From Argentina anserina (taxonomy: Eukaryota; Streptophyta; Magnoliopsida; Rosales; Rosaceae): a DNA stretch of 64,000 bases. Each line of letters starts with the position of its first letter. Position 1 is the stretch's first letter. Both the position numbers and the translations under genes were made by a program. Positions 1 through 13,128 of this stretch are shown one piece after another. Below the pieces are notes generated by a model that saw only the letters and a list, made by a program, of their open reading frames with translations, searched no databases and was not told the origin of the DNA. The stretch covers positions 13,578,001 to 13,642,000 of the forward strand of contig NC_065872.1 in assembly GCF_933775445.1 (NCBI RefSeq). The letters are read 5' to 3'.

Positions 1-2985
1 GAATGGTGCTCTTATTCATTGACGCATAGTGTAAACTGGCACCATCAGTTTTCATCTCTCTTTATGGAACAATATGCTATTATTGTTTACAACAATCTTG
101 CACCCCATTGGCAGGTAATATAATGCAGGTTCAGCAGCCATAATTACCACTATGGCTACTATAATGATAGAAAAAGGTTATCAGAACGTGATCAACTTTC
201 AATATTCTAATGTCAGAGTTCATGAAAGATTATTAATTAACTAAGAAGCATGCTTTAGTAGGAAAAACTATATAATAATTAAAGGATGTTTTTAATTAGA
301 ATTTTTCGAAAGCAGTATATTGTGATTCACTGTTGTGATTCACTGTTGATAGTGATTTTTGTTGTTGGTTTTTAGAAGTGTTTACCTCTCTATCAAACAA
401 ATGGATGTTTTTTTTTTTGCATAATTTTTCGATGTTAAAAGTTATTTTCTTTCTTTTTTCAAAAGTAATGGTTTGCCATTTTTACAGCTGGTTTTTGAAG
501 TTAGTCATCTAAACATTCATCATCTTGATTGTGTTTCGTCATTCACAAGTTCATGGGTCACAGACTTGTTGTGTTTCAAGCAACTAATTGTTGATGACTT
601 TTATGAATTATGACTAGAACATGACCTTATTAGATGGTTCATGAGATTAGCCAGTCCTTCATTGGGTCATATCTTTGTCTTCTGCGGTCCCTACTTACAG
701 TTTCTAAATTCTGACCACCAAATTTATTCTTTAATCAAACTCTCTATAGTTAACAAGTATTTTGTATGCATGTCCCTGTGTATTGTTTTTGCCTTAAACC
801 AATGATCAGCCATCCGTCTACCACTTAAGCCAAAAGAGTTCGAGTATCCATTTAGTATCATCTTAGATTTTGACCATGTGCTGGTCTGGTCGCCTTTTGT
901 CTAGAAGTCATTGTCTGGTTGGTTTTTTTAAGATTGTTGGATACTTGAGTATTGCAAGCCTTTGCTGAATGTGAAATTAAGAGAGATGTTGATTTTAAGA
1001 TTGAAGTGGGAGCTTCCATAGGCTGTGGTCAGGGTGACTTGAATTTCAGCATATGTGCCTTTGGTGGTGTAGTTTTGCTGTTCACTTGTCAAAGTTATAA
1101 AACATAAGGCTTATCATTTTTTGTTGCATTCAGTTTTTATATTAGATATATGGTAATCCGCAACAGCCTTGATACCTGCTTTAATACCTGGAATTGTATG
1201 TTTGAATGATTGCACATTCAATTTCAAGTGAAACGCTTTTGAACAAAGCTGTATCGTTTGTTTGTTGTGGATTTCTTTTCCTGATAATTGTTAAAGCCAC
1301 TGTTTAATTGTGTGCCCCATTATTGATCACTTCAACAGCCAAAGGGGGAGTTGTTTTATGTAGCCAGGTGTCGAGAGATAACTTGCTCTTTTGGGTGGAT
1401 CATCAAGGAATTTGGTTTGATTAATCATCAAAGCCTCAAAGGAACTTGATTGGATGGAACAGCCTGTTAAGATTTGTGGAAGGTAATATATGATAAAAAT
1501 GAGTTATTTTAAACAAGGAGATAGTGGGGATAGTGCAGTGAAGAACAAAGGAATCGCAATGACTCTTAGAAGGTATTGGCCTTTTGATGGTAAAGAGATA
1601 TCATCGTTCAGGTTATAGAGTTGGTAAGAGGTAAGCCAAGAATTGGTAAATGAGGTCCTCCCGTGTAACGAAAGCTTGGCAGAAGTAATCGCGCATAAAC
1701 CCTCCGAGAGGATGGGTCAATTTAATCGATAAATGGAGCGAAGTTGAAACACAACCTTTTGGCAGAGGTATTGGATCTCATTGTAGAGCGCATGAAGGCA
1801 AATGAACCTGGAAACCAAACTCCGCGGATGGTAAATGGGTTCTCCAGAGTGTTCATAAGTACAAGAGAAGCAAGCGGCCAGTATAGGTTTGTGCTCCGGT
1901 GATGGTATAGAAAGCGGCAAGGAGGTTCCTCCGGCAAACGAACCCCAACTATTAAATTGGTCTTCATGCAGATTTTCCCCAACTGATCAGCGATCATGAA
2001 CTCCTATGTTTTCAATTGTAAATTAAGGCACGGTATATAATATTGTTCAAAATTTGGTTTAAACCAAGGCAGGCTTTACTATGCAAGTTTCTAATTTCTC
2101 AAACAATTCACAAAGCTTGATAACCACATGGGTATAGGTTCTCTAACCAAACACGAAGATTAAGATGTCCTGTGAAAGCGTTGATGGGGTTTGGCAGATT
2201 TTGATTTTTCATCGCCAGCAAAAAAAAAAGATTAATTGGGGCAGAGGTTAACCGAGTTTCCATAGAAAAGTGCATCTTGTTTTGTATAGACGTGGTCCGA
2301 GGAGAGACACAGATTAAGTAACACGTGGCACTAGATGACAGGGTAGGCTGAAATTCTTAAAATCTTGGTTGCAGAATGTGCACCACGAAATTGGTATTTG
2401 ATGGGTGCCGGGCGTTATCGTTATGTTGTAGTTTCTCTTGGCGCCAATTCATTCACGCTTTCTATATTTTTGTTTGGATTGGAAGAAACCCACAACAATG
2501 AGTCCTTGCCAATGACCTTTCTCTTGGTTCATCTGTTGTAACAACACAAGTGCGTGGTGTAGTTTAATCCTCCCTCGAAATTCTTATAAATCACAATTCC
2601 GTTGTTCATAATTCCATTGGAATGTTAATATGGTCTAAAAAACCGAGTGCTATAATCTGTTGATTCTTCAAAATCCAATCTATTTTCTTCTCATATGAGT
2701 ACACTTGCAATCATACGATAACTCTGGAATTGGATCACAATGATCTTCTCTATCCAATCGTGTGCCTAAATTCATACGATTCAGAACTTCAACAATGAAC
2801 TACCTATTGTGTATCTCGTTCAAAACCATACAACGTCTAATATGAAATCTACTCTAAATGCCATTCTCCCTTGAACAAATATCAGATAAACACGCCACAC
2901 TTCTTTACGAGTCCACAAAATAGGCTCCAAAAGACCAAAAGCATCCTCCTCCTCGACACAAATCGAAGAACAAGATCGCATCCCT
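1..2985. other. Upstream intergenic DNA, no gene recognised
   Basis: AT-rich sequence without an ORF longer than about 90 codons and without a recognisable domain. A short purine run (AAAGGGGGAG near 1339) resembles a retrotransposon polypurine tract, but no LTR or pol coding could be tied to it. It could include the 3' flank of a gene to the left and distal promoter of the ABCF gene. Confidence 0.5.
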
Positions 2986-3254
2986 AAAACCCCACAAAAA
3001 CGTCCCCATTTCCCTCACCACCTCTCTAAAAATCCTCTCGCTTTTTTTCTCTACTCTTTGTCTCTTCCACTCTCCCCAGTGGCTTTAAACCTCCACACAT
3101 TCCACCACTATCTTCAACCACCTCTCTACTCTTTCCTCCCATCATCACAACAAGAGTAGAGAGACAACTCTCTCTCTCTCTCTCTCTCCAATTTCATATC
3201 CACACAAAAACCACCAAAGACTCCACCTTTCTCTCCTCCCTCACAAAACCCACC
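2986..3254 (+). promoter_or_regulatory. Pyrimidine-rich leader/core promoter of the ABCF5 gene
   Basis: A strongly C/T-rich stretch ends in a (CT)n run at 3169-3188, about 65 bp before the ATG. Pyrimidine-rich leaders of this kind are common in plant genes for plastid proteins. I see no clear TATA box. Transcription start is not determinable from sequence. Confidence 0.5.
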
Positions 3255-6200
3255 ATGGATTTAGCCTCCAAGCTCCACCGCTCCACCTTCCTCGCCGGCT
3301 CCGCCCCCTTCGACCCCCGCACCTCCGCCGCCTCCTCTCTCCCCCCTCGCCTCCGCCTCAAAACCACTTCTTTCTTCAAACCCACTCCCCCCTCTCCCCC
3401 CATCTTCCCAAAGCTCCAAGCTTTCGCCGCCGTCGAAACTCCCGCCACCACCGCCGCCGAAGACATCGAGTCCCTCTTCTCCTCCGACGCCTCCGCCGCC
3501 CAGGACCGTAAGCGCGGCAAGAAAAGCTCCCCCTCCGGCGCCTCCGGGGTCTCCTCGGGCGTGAAGCTCGAGAATGTGAGCAAGAGCTATAAAGGCGTGA
3601 CTGTGCTCAAGGACGTGACGTGGGAAGTGAAGAAGGGGGAGAAGGTCGGGCTCGTTGGGGTGAACGGAGCAGGGAAGACGACGCAGATGAGGATCATTGC
3701 AGGTTTGGAGGAGGCTGATTCGGGGAACGTGGTGAAGGCGAAACCGAACATGAAGATTGCGTTTCTGAGCCAGGAGTTTGAGGTTTCGATGAGCAGGACG
3801 GTGAGGGAGGAGTTTATGAGTGCCTTCAAGGAGGAAATGGAGGTGGCTGAGAGGCTGGAGAAGGTGCACAAGGCATTGGAGGGTGCTGTGGAGGATATGG
3901 ACTTGATGGGGAGGCTGTTGGATGAGATGGATAAGCTGCAGAATCGGGCGCAGGAGTGTGACTTGAGTATGGTGGATGCTAAGATCAGTAAGTTGATGCC
4001 GGAGCTTGGGTTTGCGCCCGAGGATGGGGATAGGTTGGTGGCTTCCTTTAGTAGTGGATGGCAGATGAGGATGTCGCTTGGGAAGATTTTGCTTCAGGTA
4101 TGATGGTTTGTGTGTGTGTGTGTGTTTTTTTCGATGAGAAAAATTTAGTTGTTGGATTGTGAGTTATAGGTTGGAGTTTTGTTAAGAATAGTTTGCATAA
4201 TGTGGTGTTTTCGAAATGGTGTCATGGTGAATTGCTTGCTGGGTTTCTGATTAGGGAGAGATGCTATTTCTAGTAATATTTGTTTCTATAGCCATATGAT
4301 ACGTGCTTTATCAGAAGTTGGTTACTCTAGATAGCAGATTTCTCATGATTGCATTTAGGGTAGCTTGGGGCCGTTGTTAACTTGTTATTGATAATCTATG
4401 AAGAATTAATCATCATACAGTGGAAGTAGCAATCAACTGTATGTTCGGTACTATTTCTGTAAGATTTGCTGATATATAGCACATGTGTCTTTGAGTGTAC
4501 ACTGGTTTAGTTGATCTGAGTATAATGGCTTTATCTTCAGGACCCTGATTTACTACTTCTGGATGAGCCTACCAATCACCTTGACCTTGATACAATTGAG
4601 TGGCTCGAAGATTATCTCAATCAACAAGATGTGCCAATGGTTATCATATCTCACGACCGAGCTTTTCTCGATCAATTGTGTACCAAAATAGTGGAAACTG
4701 ATATGGGTGTCTCCAGGACGTTTGAGGGAAATTATTCTGAGTATTACATTGCAAAGGCAGCTTGGATTGAAAGTCAAAATGCTGCTTGGGAGAAGCAGCA
4801 GAAGGAAATTGAGCACACAAAAGACTTGATCCACAGGTTGGGCGCTGGAGCAAATTCTGGCCGTGCTTCTTCTGCCGAAAAGGTACGTTGAGATTTAGTT
4901 TTGCTTGAAATTCCGAAAGAAACATAAACACCAATCATAGGTGAACTATAAGTTAGCCCGAGTCCTGTTAGTTTCTCAATGCAACTGAGCTGTTTTACTC
5001 TACAGTTTATTCTCTCAGTTGGGAAAACTTAAGCAGACGTGTAATATTCTTTGAATAGAAGAAGAAGAAGCACTTCTTAGACTGGCTTTAATCAACCTTT
5101 CTTATAATAATATGTAGATTTTCACTCATAATCATTCTAGTACAATTACATTAAGCAAATCACTCAATCCTTCGTTTCTATATTCATTAATTCATTGTAC
5201 AATACTAAAACAAATTATTTTCTCTTAATCTCTCTGATGTCTGGTTAAGTCTGTATGCATTAACAAGATTGATTATTTAGTCTAACCAGGTAGTTACAAA
5301 GATCATTCCACGGGCTATCTCCAATTGGTTATCTAATGTTTAGTTTCTTCTTGCCAAACACAGAAGCTGGAAAAACTTCAGGAAGAGGATCTAGTTGAAA
5401 GGCCATTCCAGAGGAAACAGATGAGGATCAGGTTTCCTGAACGGGGAAGAAGTGGAAGATTTGTTGCTACGCTTAAAAATCTGGAAGCTGGATTTGGAGA
5501 TAAGGTGGGTTTACATTTTACGATCAGAAGTAAAAGTGCTACAAGCCAAATTTACTTCTGCCTTTAAGAGTCCGTAACTTGTGTGTATTAATTGCACTCA
5601 TATGTGTTGTGTACCAGGTGCTGTTTAGCAGAGCAAACCTCACAATTGAAAGGGGAGAGAAAATCGCCATTATTGGCCCAAATGGGTGTGGAAAGAGTAC
5701 CTTGCTGAAACTAATAATGGGTTTACAAAAGCCAATAGCAGGTGAAGTTCTGCTTGGGGAGCATAATGTCTTACCGAACTATTTTGAGCAAAATCAGGTG
5801 TGTACTACCAAAACTAATTTCTACTTCAAAATAACTAATAGCATGGAGTTTCTTCATAGTAAACGAGGAACCAGATTTGTATATCTCCTTGTTAGACAAT
5901 ATTGTTGCTTGACCCCCATCATGACTTTTTAGGCTGAGGCACTAGATTTAAATAAAACAGTGCTTGAGACAGTAGAAGAAGCAGCAGAAGACTGGAGACT
6001 TGATGACATAAAAGGTCTCCTTGGTCGATGTAATTTCAAGGCAGATATGCTTGATAGAAAGGTTTCCCTCTTAAGTGGTGGTGAGAAGGTAGGTTCAAGG
6101 TTCCTTCTTTATTAATTAAATATAGGCTACATGTAACATGTTTTGCATAATTTTTTGTTTTGTTGAACTGCTAGTGTTCACTCGTATAAGTTATTTGACT

Positions 6201-7850
6201 TATTTCGAGTTTTCTTTTCTGGTAGTCGTCAGTTTTTTCATTTGTAATTATTGAGCGTGGTAATTTTATTTAAACATTCATGCGTCATATTGGCATGCTG
6301 TTGCCTCTATAAGGAATTTGTGACCTTTGACTAGGCCAGGATAATACAAGCAATGTTCAAAATAGATAAATAATGCAAGCAAGGCACAATGATTTCATAG
6401 ACATAATTGTAGGTAAAAGCTACTGCACATGAGGATGAAGTTAGAATAGGTCCTACATGACAGTTTTCCCATCCTAGTAACGTTTATCGTTTCAAGCTTG
6501 TTTATCAAAAGCATGTGGTTCATATAATTTACGAACTTTTCATTTTACCCAGCTGGTCATCACCTTCATAATAGACTTATATATACAATTCAGTAAAATA
6601 TTTTCCTCCACCCATTGAGGCACTTTTCTTCTGTCCAAGGCTTTGGAATTCCTTGCACTTCCCATTGTCTCTGCTACTCTTTTTATATAAATACAAGACA
6701 TTAATCAAGGGTTGAACAAGTGCATGGTTTAACAGTTTGTCTATTCACTTTTGTTAGGCACGCCTTGCCTTCTGCACATTCATGGTAAAACCATCTACTC
6801 TGCTAGTTCTGGATGAGCCGACAAATCACTTGGATATTCCTTCAAAAGAGATGCTTGAGGTATTAAACACATTTTATTTCCATTCTTTGTTGCACTATAG
6901 ATGGAATATACTGCTGTAATATCACTTACCTGTAATCTAATTCATAATTGTTCTTTCAGGAGGCAATAACAGAGTACAAGGGCACTGTTATCACAGTTTC
7001 TCATGACCGATACTTCATAAAGCAAATAGTTAACAGAGTAGTGGAAGTTAAAGACAGAAGATTGCAAGATTATGCAGGCAATTACAATGTAAGCAGTTTT
7101 CACTCTCAGTTTACTTGGGCCTGAAAGCATGTGATGTCTGCATAATCTTTTGGTTTTTTATTTTATTTTAAATTTTATAAATATGTTTTCAGCCAAAATT
7201 AAAGATTATATAACAGCATCATGATGGAATCAACCAACACCAAGCATTAATGAAATATAGTAGTTTGAGAGTCAATAGAACCAAGAGATCAGTGACGCAC
7301 CGTTTATTATACTCTCAGCCTCATAGGATGATCATAAGTAAAAATTTCAAAGTAAAAATGATGGCCTCTGTTTAAAGAAGCCCAGTCTTTCATCTGGAAT
7401 CTCAGCACAGGAAACAATTTCACCTATAGATTAGCAGTTTTGTTCAATTTGGAGTCTGGTGGAATTCATTCAAAATTCAAACCAATTATGCAGTTGCTTA
7501 TTTATCACTTATCAGTGATTGTGACCGCGAATTGTAATGATGTGCAGTATTATCTAGAGAAGAATCTAGATGCTAGGGAAAGAGAGCTCGAGCGTGAGGC
7601 AGAGATTGAGGAAAAGGCTCCTAAAGTGAAAGCGAAATCGAAGATGTCCAAGGTAAGAATGCTTCCATTATGGAATTCATAATAAATTTGTATGATTTGT
7701 TTACTCCAGCAATCTTAGCAACCCAATGTTAACTTGCCTACCTTATTATTGTAGGCTGAAAAAGAAGCTCGGAAGAAGCAAAAGATGCAGGCATTCCAGC
7801 AAGCCAAGGCAAAATCGAAAGGAACAAAAAACGCAAAGAGATGGAATTAA
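3255..7850 (+). CDS. ABCF5: ABC transporter F family protein, plastid-targeted (ABCF5/GCN5-like), complete, nine exons
   Basis: Soluble twin-ATPase ABC protein without membrane segments. ABCF proteins bind ribosomes and act in translation (EF3/EttA-type); a plastid site is inferred from the N-terminus. Exons: 3255-4097, 4541-4882, 5364-5504, 5618-5797, 5933-6088, 6758-6859, 6960-7088, 7548-7652, 7755-7850. All have GT-AG borders and phase 0, giving 697 aa, close to the usual length of plant ABCF5. Residues 1 to about 60 are rich in Ser/Thr/Pro/Lys and poor in acid, like a transit peptide. First ATPase: Walker [10 protein letters not shown] (135-143), signature FSSG (265-268), Walker [13 protein letters not shown] (from 285). 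A coiled linker follows. Second ATPase: Walker [10 protein letters not shown] (462-470), LSGGEKAR (549-556), Walker B LLVLDE (569-574), switch His 603. The C-terminal tail is Lys/Glu-rich. No defect seen. Confidence 0.95.
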
Positions 7851-8373
7851 AGTAGTTTTCGAAGTGGCCCACTTTATCAGCTACTCGATCATGTATGTAT
7901 ATACCAGTTAGTACATTAATAGATTTCCAGGAACAAGCAAGGCTGAAACAGAAATCCTGTACCTGAAGCATCTCCTTTTGCTAGGTAATTGATGAGCAAG
8001 TACGTGTTTTTGAAATCTAACCCCCAGTATAAAAATGAGAGAAGGATTACAGGGTTTGATTATTACTGCATAGAATCTGTAAATTTATTGGCTACAATGA
8101 TTACTGTATATTCACATTGAAAAACTAATCGCTGAGTCCATCTATTACATGATTTATCAGATCTCTTCTGAGCTATATGCAGCAAAGCTAGTTTTTCTTT
8201 AAGAGGAGAAAAAAGGATAAAAAAGACATGCTGGACATCGTTGATTAGTGGCTAGATCCTAATAGTTCATATCTTTTGACTAGTGCAGTCGAAGTTGGTA
8301 TCAGCGTTTCAGGAGTGCGAAGTTGAGATCCAACTTTTATCTGACAAATTGAGTCTAAAGCATTGAATACTTG
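7851..8373. other. 3' flank of ABCF5
   Basis: AT-rich sequence containing the 3' UTR and flank. No second gene seen. It ends where the large LTR begins. Confidence 0.5.
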
Positions 8374-10937
8374 TGTCACAGCTACGAAATTTTGAATAAT
8401 AAAAATTCGAATTCAAAGTCATGAAACTCTAAAACAATCTCAAATATATTGAAATCATCTTATAATAACAGTGTATCGAAACTGAGTCCACAACATGACT
8501 CAGTCGACTTGAATAATACACAATAAATGGAAATGTAAAATTCACTCAATCCTCATCACATACAGAAGAAAGAAATCTTCAGAGTAAGCCATCCGAATCT
8601 ACTAATTCCCACGTGCAGAACTATCCCCTACACCATCGAATTGGTGCACCGGGATTGTAAACACAAACCCTATAAGTTTTTCAGCCCGTATGAGTAAACC
8701 AACAATATAACATACATCGCATACAAAGGAAATATGACAAAGAACATTTAAAGACAAACATACTCATGTGACACTGGGCAACCCATATGTTACCCAATAT
8801 CATTTAAAATTTGTGAAATCATGAGACATTGGGCAACCCATCTCGTTACCCAAAATCATTTAAAACATGGGTACTCATGAGACCCAGGTACCAATATGTT
8901 ACCCCTCATGCAGTACATCGACAGACATTGGGCAACCCATCTGTTACTCAATATCACTCAAAACATGGGTACTCATGAGACCCAGACAACCCATTTGTTA
9001 GTTCTCGTGCAGTACACCGACAAGCACTGGGCAACCCATATGGTTACCCAAAATCACTCAAAACATGGGTAATCATGACTCATAAGACCCAGGCAACCCA
9101 TCTATTATCTCTCATGCAGTACACCGACAGACACTGGGCAACCCATATGGTTACCCAAAATCATTTAAAATATGGGTACTCATGAGACCCAAGTACCCAT
9201 CTGTTACCCCTCATGCAGTACAACGACAGACACTGGGCAGCCCATTTGTTACCCAATATCACTCAAAAATATGGGTACTCATGAGACCCAGGCAACCCAT
9301 CTGTTACCCCTCATGCAATACACCGGCAGACAGACTAGAGCTCTAACTGATCATAACTGACACCTGGTCAAGGCTTGGTTCCGACTACTGCCAATAACGT
9401 CCGAAGACCAGAAAACGTTTTAACAGTACTCAATGTTAAAACCACGTACAATATAACAATCAACACATATTTATTGTACTACAACCGAGCGACTCTTGCA
9501 CAACAATATAAATATAGTCACCACAATATATAATATAACAATCTATATATATGTATCGTATTTACCATTTTTTGTACACATACACAACCCACTATATTAT
9601 ATAGATGCCCCCGTTCAATCTTTTAAGAAATTGTAAATATGAGTCACCGCCAAGGGTAGACTTATCATAGTGAGATTTACTTACATTCACCATAGTCCAT
9701 AATCACTAAAACCTTTTAAAATCATTTATTAAAATAGTATTTCACTTACTTATGAACCGTAGATGATTAAGTTCACGTAATTTAAACCAAAACATATTTT
9801 TAGAACGAATTTTATAAGCTAGTGATGCAATGACTATGTTAACAACTCAAACTAAATTCAGTAACTATAACACTATTTCGATCATGATGATCATTGTGAG
9901 GTTTACTCATCTTATTTCATGCGTGCAATTTCGAGGGCACCGAGAGCGATTCCCTCATTCGTTTCGTCGTCACCTAATAGCATGATAAAGTGCGTAGAAA
10001 ACAATACGTAAAATCTCAGATGATGATTTCATTACAGCTGAACACTGTTCACAATCAATGTTCATGCACCGCCGCCATTTTCCGACCACCACCAATGACC
10101 ACCAAATTTCACCACCACAATCTAAATGACATTCCTAACAACTTTCTAATTCACCACAAAGTCCAAATCCGAGCTTAAACACTTCAATTTAACAAAAAAC
10201 TGAAAGACCCCAATTTAAACCATATGATTCCTTTTCTTCGATTCTCCTAGCACAAAATGATTTGGGTTAAATATTTTAGAGGGTTTGTAGTATGGAAGGA
10301 GACCTTTAAAATGGGACAAAAATTTCACCGATTGGTGGCCGGAGGAGGGAGGTTCGACGAGGTATAGTTCGGCGAAACTGTGCACTTTCGGAGGAACTTC
10401 CGGGCTTCACCGCTCCCAAACAGCGGCAAGATGGCGGGTGATGCTGCCACTAATCGACAAGGGATGCAGCAACCTTTCAAACGGGAACGGTGCACCGGTC
10501 TATGGTGGCCGGACGGCGGAGATCCGGCGACCCAAAGTCGGCCGCTCGGGAGGAAAAATCTAGATTTTCAGGTGAACAGTACCTGATCCGAATTTTTGAT
10601 TTTTCTTCCCCTTTTTCTCTTTAATTCACCTATTTATATAATTTTCCAAAAAATGTCCAAATACCTTTTGATTCGTAATTTCCTCATACGAACTCTGATT
10701 TAGGCGTGCCGCGTGTCTACGAATTCGTATTAACGAACTCTACGACTTTCATGAATGAAGTTTTCTGAGATTCCTAATGGATAAAAATTCAACTCTTGAC
10801 CCCTCATGGTAACGTTTCTGAGTATAAAACGCTCTGACACTTTCTTTTCTCCCTCGTACTATATAATCGGATCACCACCAATTTAAATATCTCAGAACAA
10901 TATTTAGAAAATAATGATAAATTTTCGGGATATTACA
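8374..10937 (-). mobile_element. Long solo-LTR-like element, copy A
   Basis: On the minus strand it starts TGTAATATCCCG (10937) and ends CTGTGACA (8374), giving TG...CA termini and about 2.56 kb. It shares its order of parts with copies at 33426-35967 and 51464-53910 and a truncated copy at 21880-23668: a terminal box, a GC-rich leader, a minisatellite rich in GGGTAAC/TACCC words, and a conserved 3' end with CTCAGTCGACTTGAATAAT. No pol coding lies inside. Flanking pentamers (ACTTG/ACCTT) do not match, so the target duplication is unproven. It is probably a solo LTR of a Ty3/gypsy or non-autonomous family. Confidence 0.7.
8770..9335. repeat. Minisatellite inside LTR copy A
   Basis: About five units of 100-107 bp. 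Each contains CGACAGACACTGGGCAACC-like, GGTTACCCAAAATCA-like and CATGGGTACTCATGAGACCC-like words. Shorter versions occur at 22975-23240, 33840-34120 and 53235-53490, always in the same place within the LTR. Confidence 0.8.
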
Positions 10938-10942
10938 ACCTT

Positions 10943-11790
10943 GCTGCCTCACCAAGCTCCACAATAAAACCCAGAAACCGAACTCACCTTTAGAATTGAA
11001 AGCAACATCGCCGAAGTCAAATTTCTCTAACCCGGAGACAAACCTAGAAAGGTATGTGAGTTAAGGCTTGGATCAAGCAAATCGAAAGAGATAGGAAGTC
11101 GAAAACAAGAGTGGACTCAAGTCTTACCAAAAAGGGGGAGGGAGGGTCGCCGGAGCGGAGAAACGACGCCGGAGCTACCCTGCCTCTAAACTTGATCTCG
11201 TCGGCCCTTCATCGCACATCAGTTCAAAAACATCCTCGCGGAGAGGGGAAAGAGTGGGCAGCGGTGATGGTGATCTCGTCACCTACGCTCGCCCGACGGT
11301 GGCGGTGGTGATCTCGTCACCTACGCTCGCCCGATGGTGGCGGCACGGCCTCAGGAAGAGGTTGTGTAGCTGCCTCTGTTTTTCGCACGGAGGGAGACCG
11401 AGGAGGAGAAAGAAGAAAAGGAGAAAAAATGTCGTGCGATTGAGTGGGAGAAGAGGGGAAATTTGTTGTCGAATTACATGTTTGCCCTTATGGAAACTTA
11501 AATGTAATTTCCATGCATAAACTTTAATTGCTAACAACGTTTGCATACAAACTCCGATTAGGGTGTGCCTCATGTCCACGAACTCGTATTGATGAGCCCT
11601 ACGAGTTTCATGAATGAAGCTTTCTCGAAAAACTTACGCATCGAAAAGTGAACTTTTAGAATTGATACACTTGGTACAACTCTCGATAAAAGGTAAGAGT
11701 ACAATCGTAAGAGTAAAAGCTTCGGGGCGTATCAATTCTCCCCTTCTTATGAAAATTTCGTCCTCGAAATTTCAGTAAACATTATGCCCC
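10943..11790 (-). mobile_element. Ty3/gypsy 3' LTR fragment with polypurine tract and pol tail
   Basis: Reading the minus strand, 11790-11735 shows a typical gypsy pol end (ISRTKF-like words) followed by the purine tract AAGAAGGGGAGAAT. At 11734 an LTR begins TGATACGCCCCGAAGC. It runs left through a GC-rich leader and stops next to copy A. A 36-38 bp direct duplication (GATCTCGTCACCTACGCTCG words) is present at 11269-11340. The LTR is incomplete. Confidence 0.6.
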
Positions 11791-12465
11791 CACAACCTAC
11801 GCAAAAATACGTCCCTTCCTAAGTGATAAATTAACAAGGCAGTTATCCTCAACATTTCATCTCATGAAGAATCACCATGATAAAGTCTAGAATACCGGTC
11901 TTGTTTACACCATAGGAATTTTAATACGTAAAACTCAGGTTGCCACACTCTAAACTTCGACTTAGAATACCTCACCGGTTAATAAGGAAATCTTTTCTTA
12001 GAGGCTCCCACCAGTCAAAAAAATTAACCTATTTGAAATGAACACTAGGTGTCGCCCTGTGTTTAGAATTCATCGATCAACAATAACGACTTAAAGAGAT
12101 AATGCTTAATGAGCTTTGTCGATAAGCTGACTTTAACTTTCACACTTCCACCATTGACTCCACCATTTCGAGCCAATGAAGCCATAGATAAACGTCATGT
12201 TGTTCTCACCCCTCCTTGGAGAACGAAATATTTCATGGAAATTACAAATTCTTAAGCGTCTTCATATTTTGTCGTTTCGCGATTGCAGTTTTTCTATCTC
12301 TCGCAGTCACCAAATCGCAATTTTATTATCTCGCTTGCGACGCTGGAAAACAGTGTTACATGGCTCAATATGAGTACAGCTCCCCGAGCAAAAGTAACGA
12401 AGTCCGTCACCATTAAAAGGTTCATGCATTCTAATTCACAAGATAAGTGAAAACGTCAACTCTAC
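11791..12465. other. Unassigned sequence right of the gypsy fragment
   Basis: Probably decayed gypsy internal sequence, since it lies directly upstream (minus strand) of the pol tail. I found no frame with a recognisable motif. Confidence 0.3.
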
Positions 12466-13099
12466 TCTCCAATGTCTTCCGATAAAACAAACCGAGTATA
12501 GTGGTAGAAAGCCCTCGGTTAATCACTTCAAGGTGTTTGGTTCTATTTGTTTTGCCTATGTTCCATAGGAAAGAAGGCAGAAATTTGATGATAAAAATGA
12601 GAAGTGCATTTTTGTGGGATATAGCACACAAAGCAAAGGCTATAGACTCTACAATTTGCAGAAAAAGAAGGTGCTAATCTGTAGAGATGTTATCTTCAAT
12701 GAAAAACTCTCGTGGGATTGGAAGCAAAATGCAATCCATGGTCCTAGCATTGAAATGCAAGAAGAGGAAGAAAATGAAGTTATTGAGGAACTCCTCAACA
12801 GACTCCAATAGGCAATCCACAGTCACAGTCATTTGGTTCTTTATCACCAAGCTCAACTCTTATTAGAATGAGGGATTTGAGTGAAGTCTCTGCAAGCTGC
12901 AATTTTTGTGTTACAGAACCACAAAATTATGAAGAAGCAGTGCAAGATGAAGCTTGGAAGATAACTATGGTGGAAGAGATCAAAGTTAACGAGAAGAACA
13001 ATATATGGGAGCTTGTGGACAGACCTAGAGACAAAGAAGTTATTGGAGTGAAGTAGATTGACAAGTCAAAGTTGAATCGTAATGGTTCCATTCAATTTC
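12466..13099 (+). pseudogene. Copia pol fragment (integrase C-terminus to start of reverse transcriptase)
   Basis: Frames carry the copia integrase tail (GRKPSVNHFKVFGS, then KCIFVGYSTQSKGYRLYN at about 12598-12655 and a SRDV-like CRDVIFNE). An acidic linker and then the RT N-terminus follow (EEAVQDEAW, NNIWELVDRP, IGVK). Stops and at least one frame change separate the parts. The fragment ends near 13099, where minus-strand TIR coding begins. Confidence 0.75.
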
Positions 13100-13128
13100 C
13101 TCCCTGTATATTTCTTCATGACGAGCAA

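Noticed and set aside
1722..1997. 91-codon minus-strand ORF upstream of ABCF5
   Set aside because: No recognisable domain, no supporting splice context, and overlaps another frame of similar length.
3261..3869. 202-codon minus-strand ORF opposite ABCF exon 1
   Set aside because: GC-rich antisense shadow of the coding exon: Gly/Leu runs, no motif, and the plus strand is clearly coding.
8770..9335. Regular repeats resembling a CRISPR array
   Set aside because: Units are contiguous degenerate minisatellite repeats inside a plant LTR, with no unique spacers and a eukaryotic setting.
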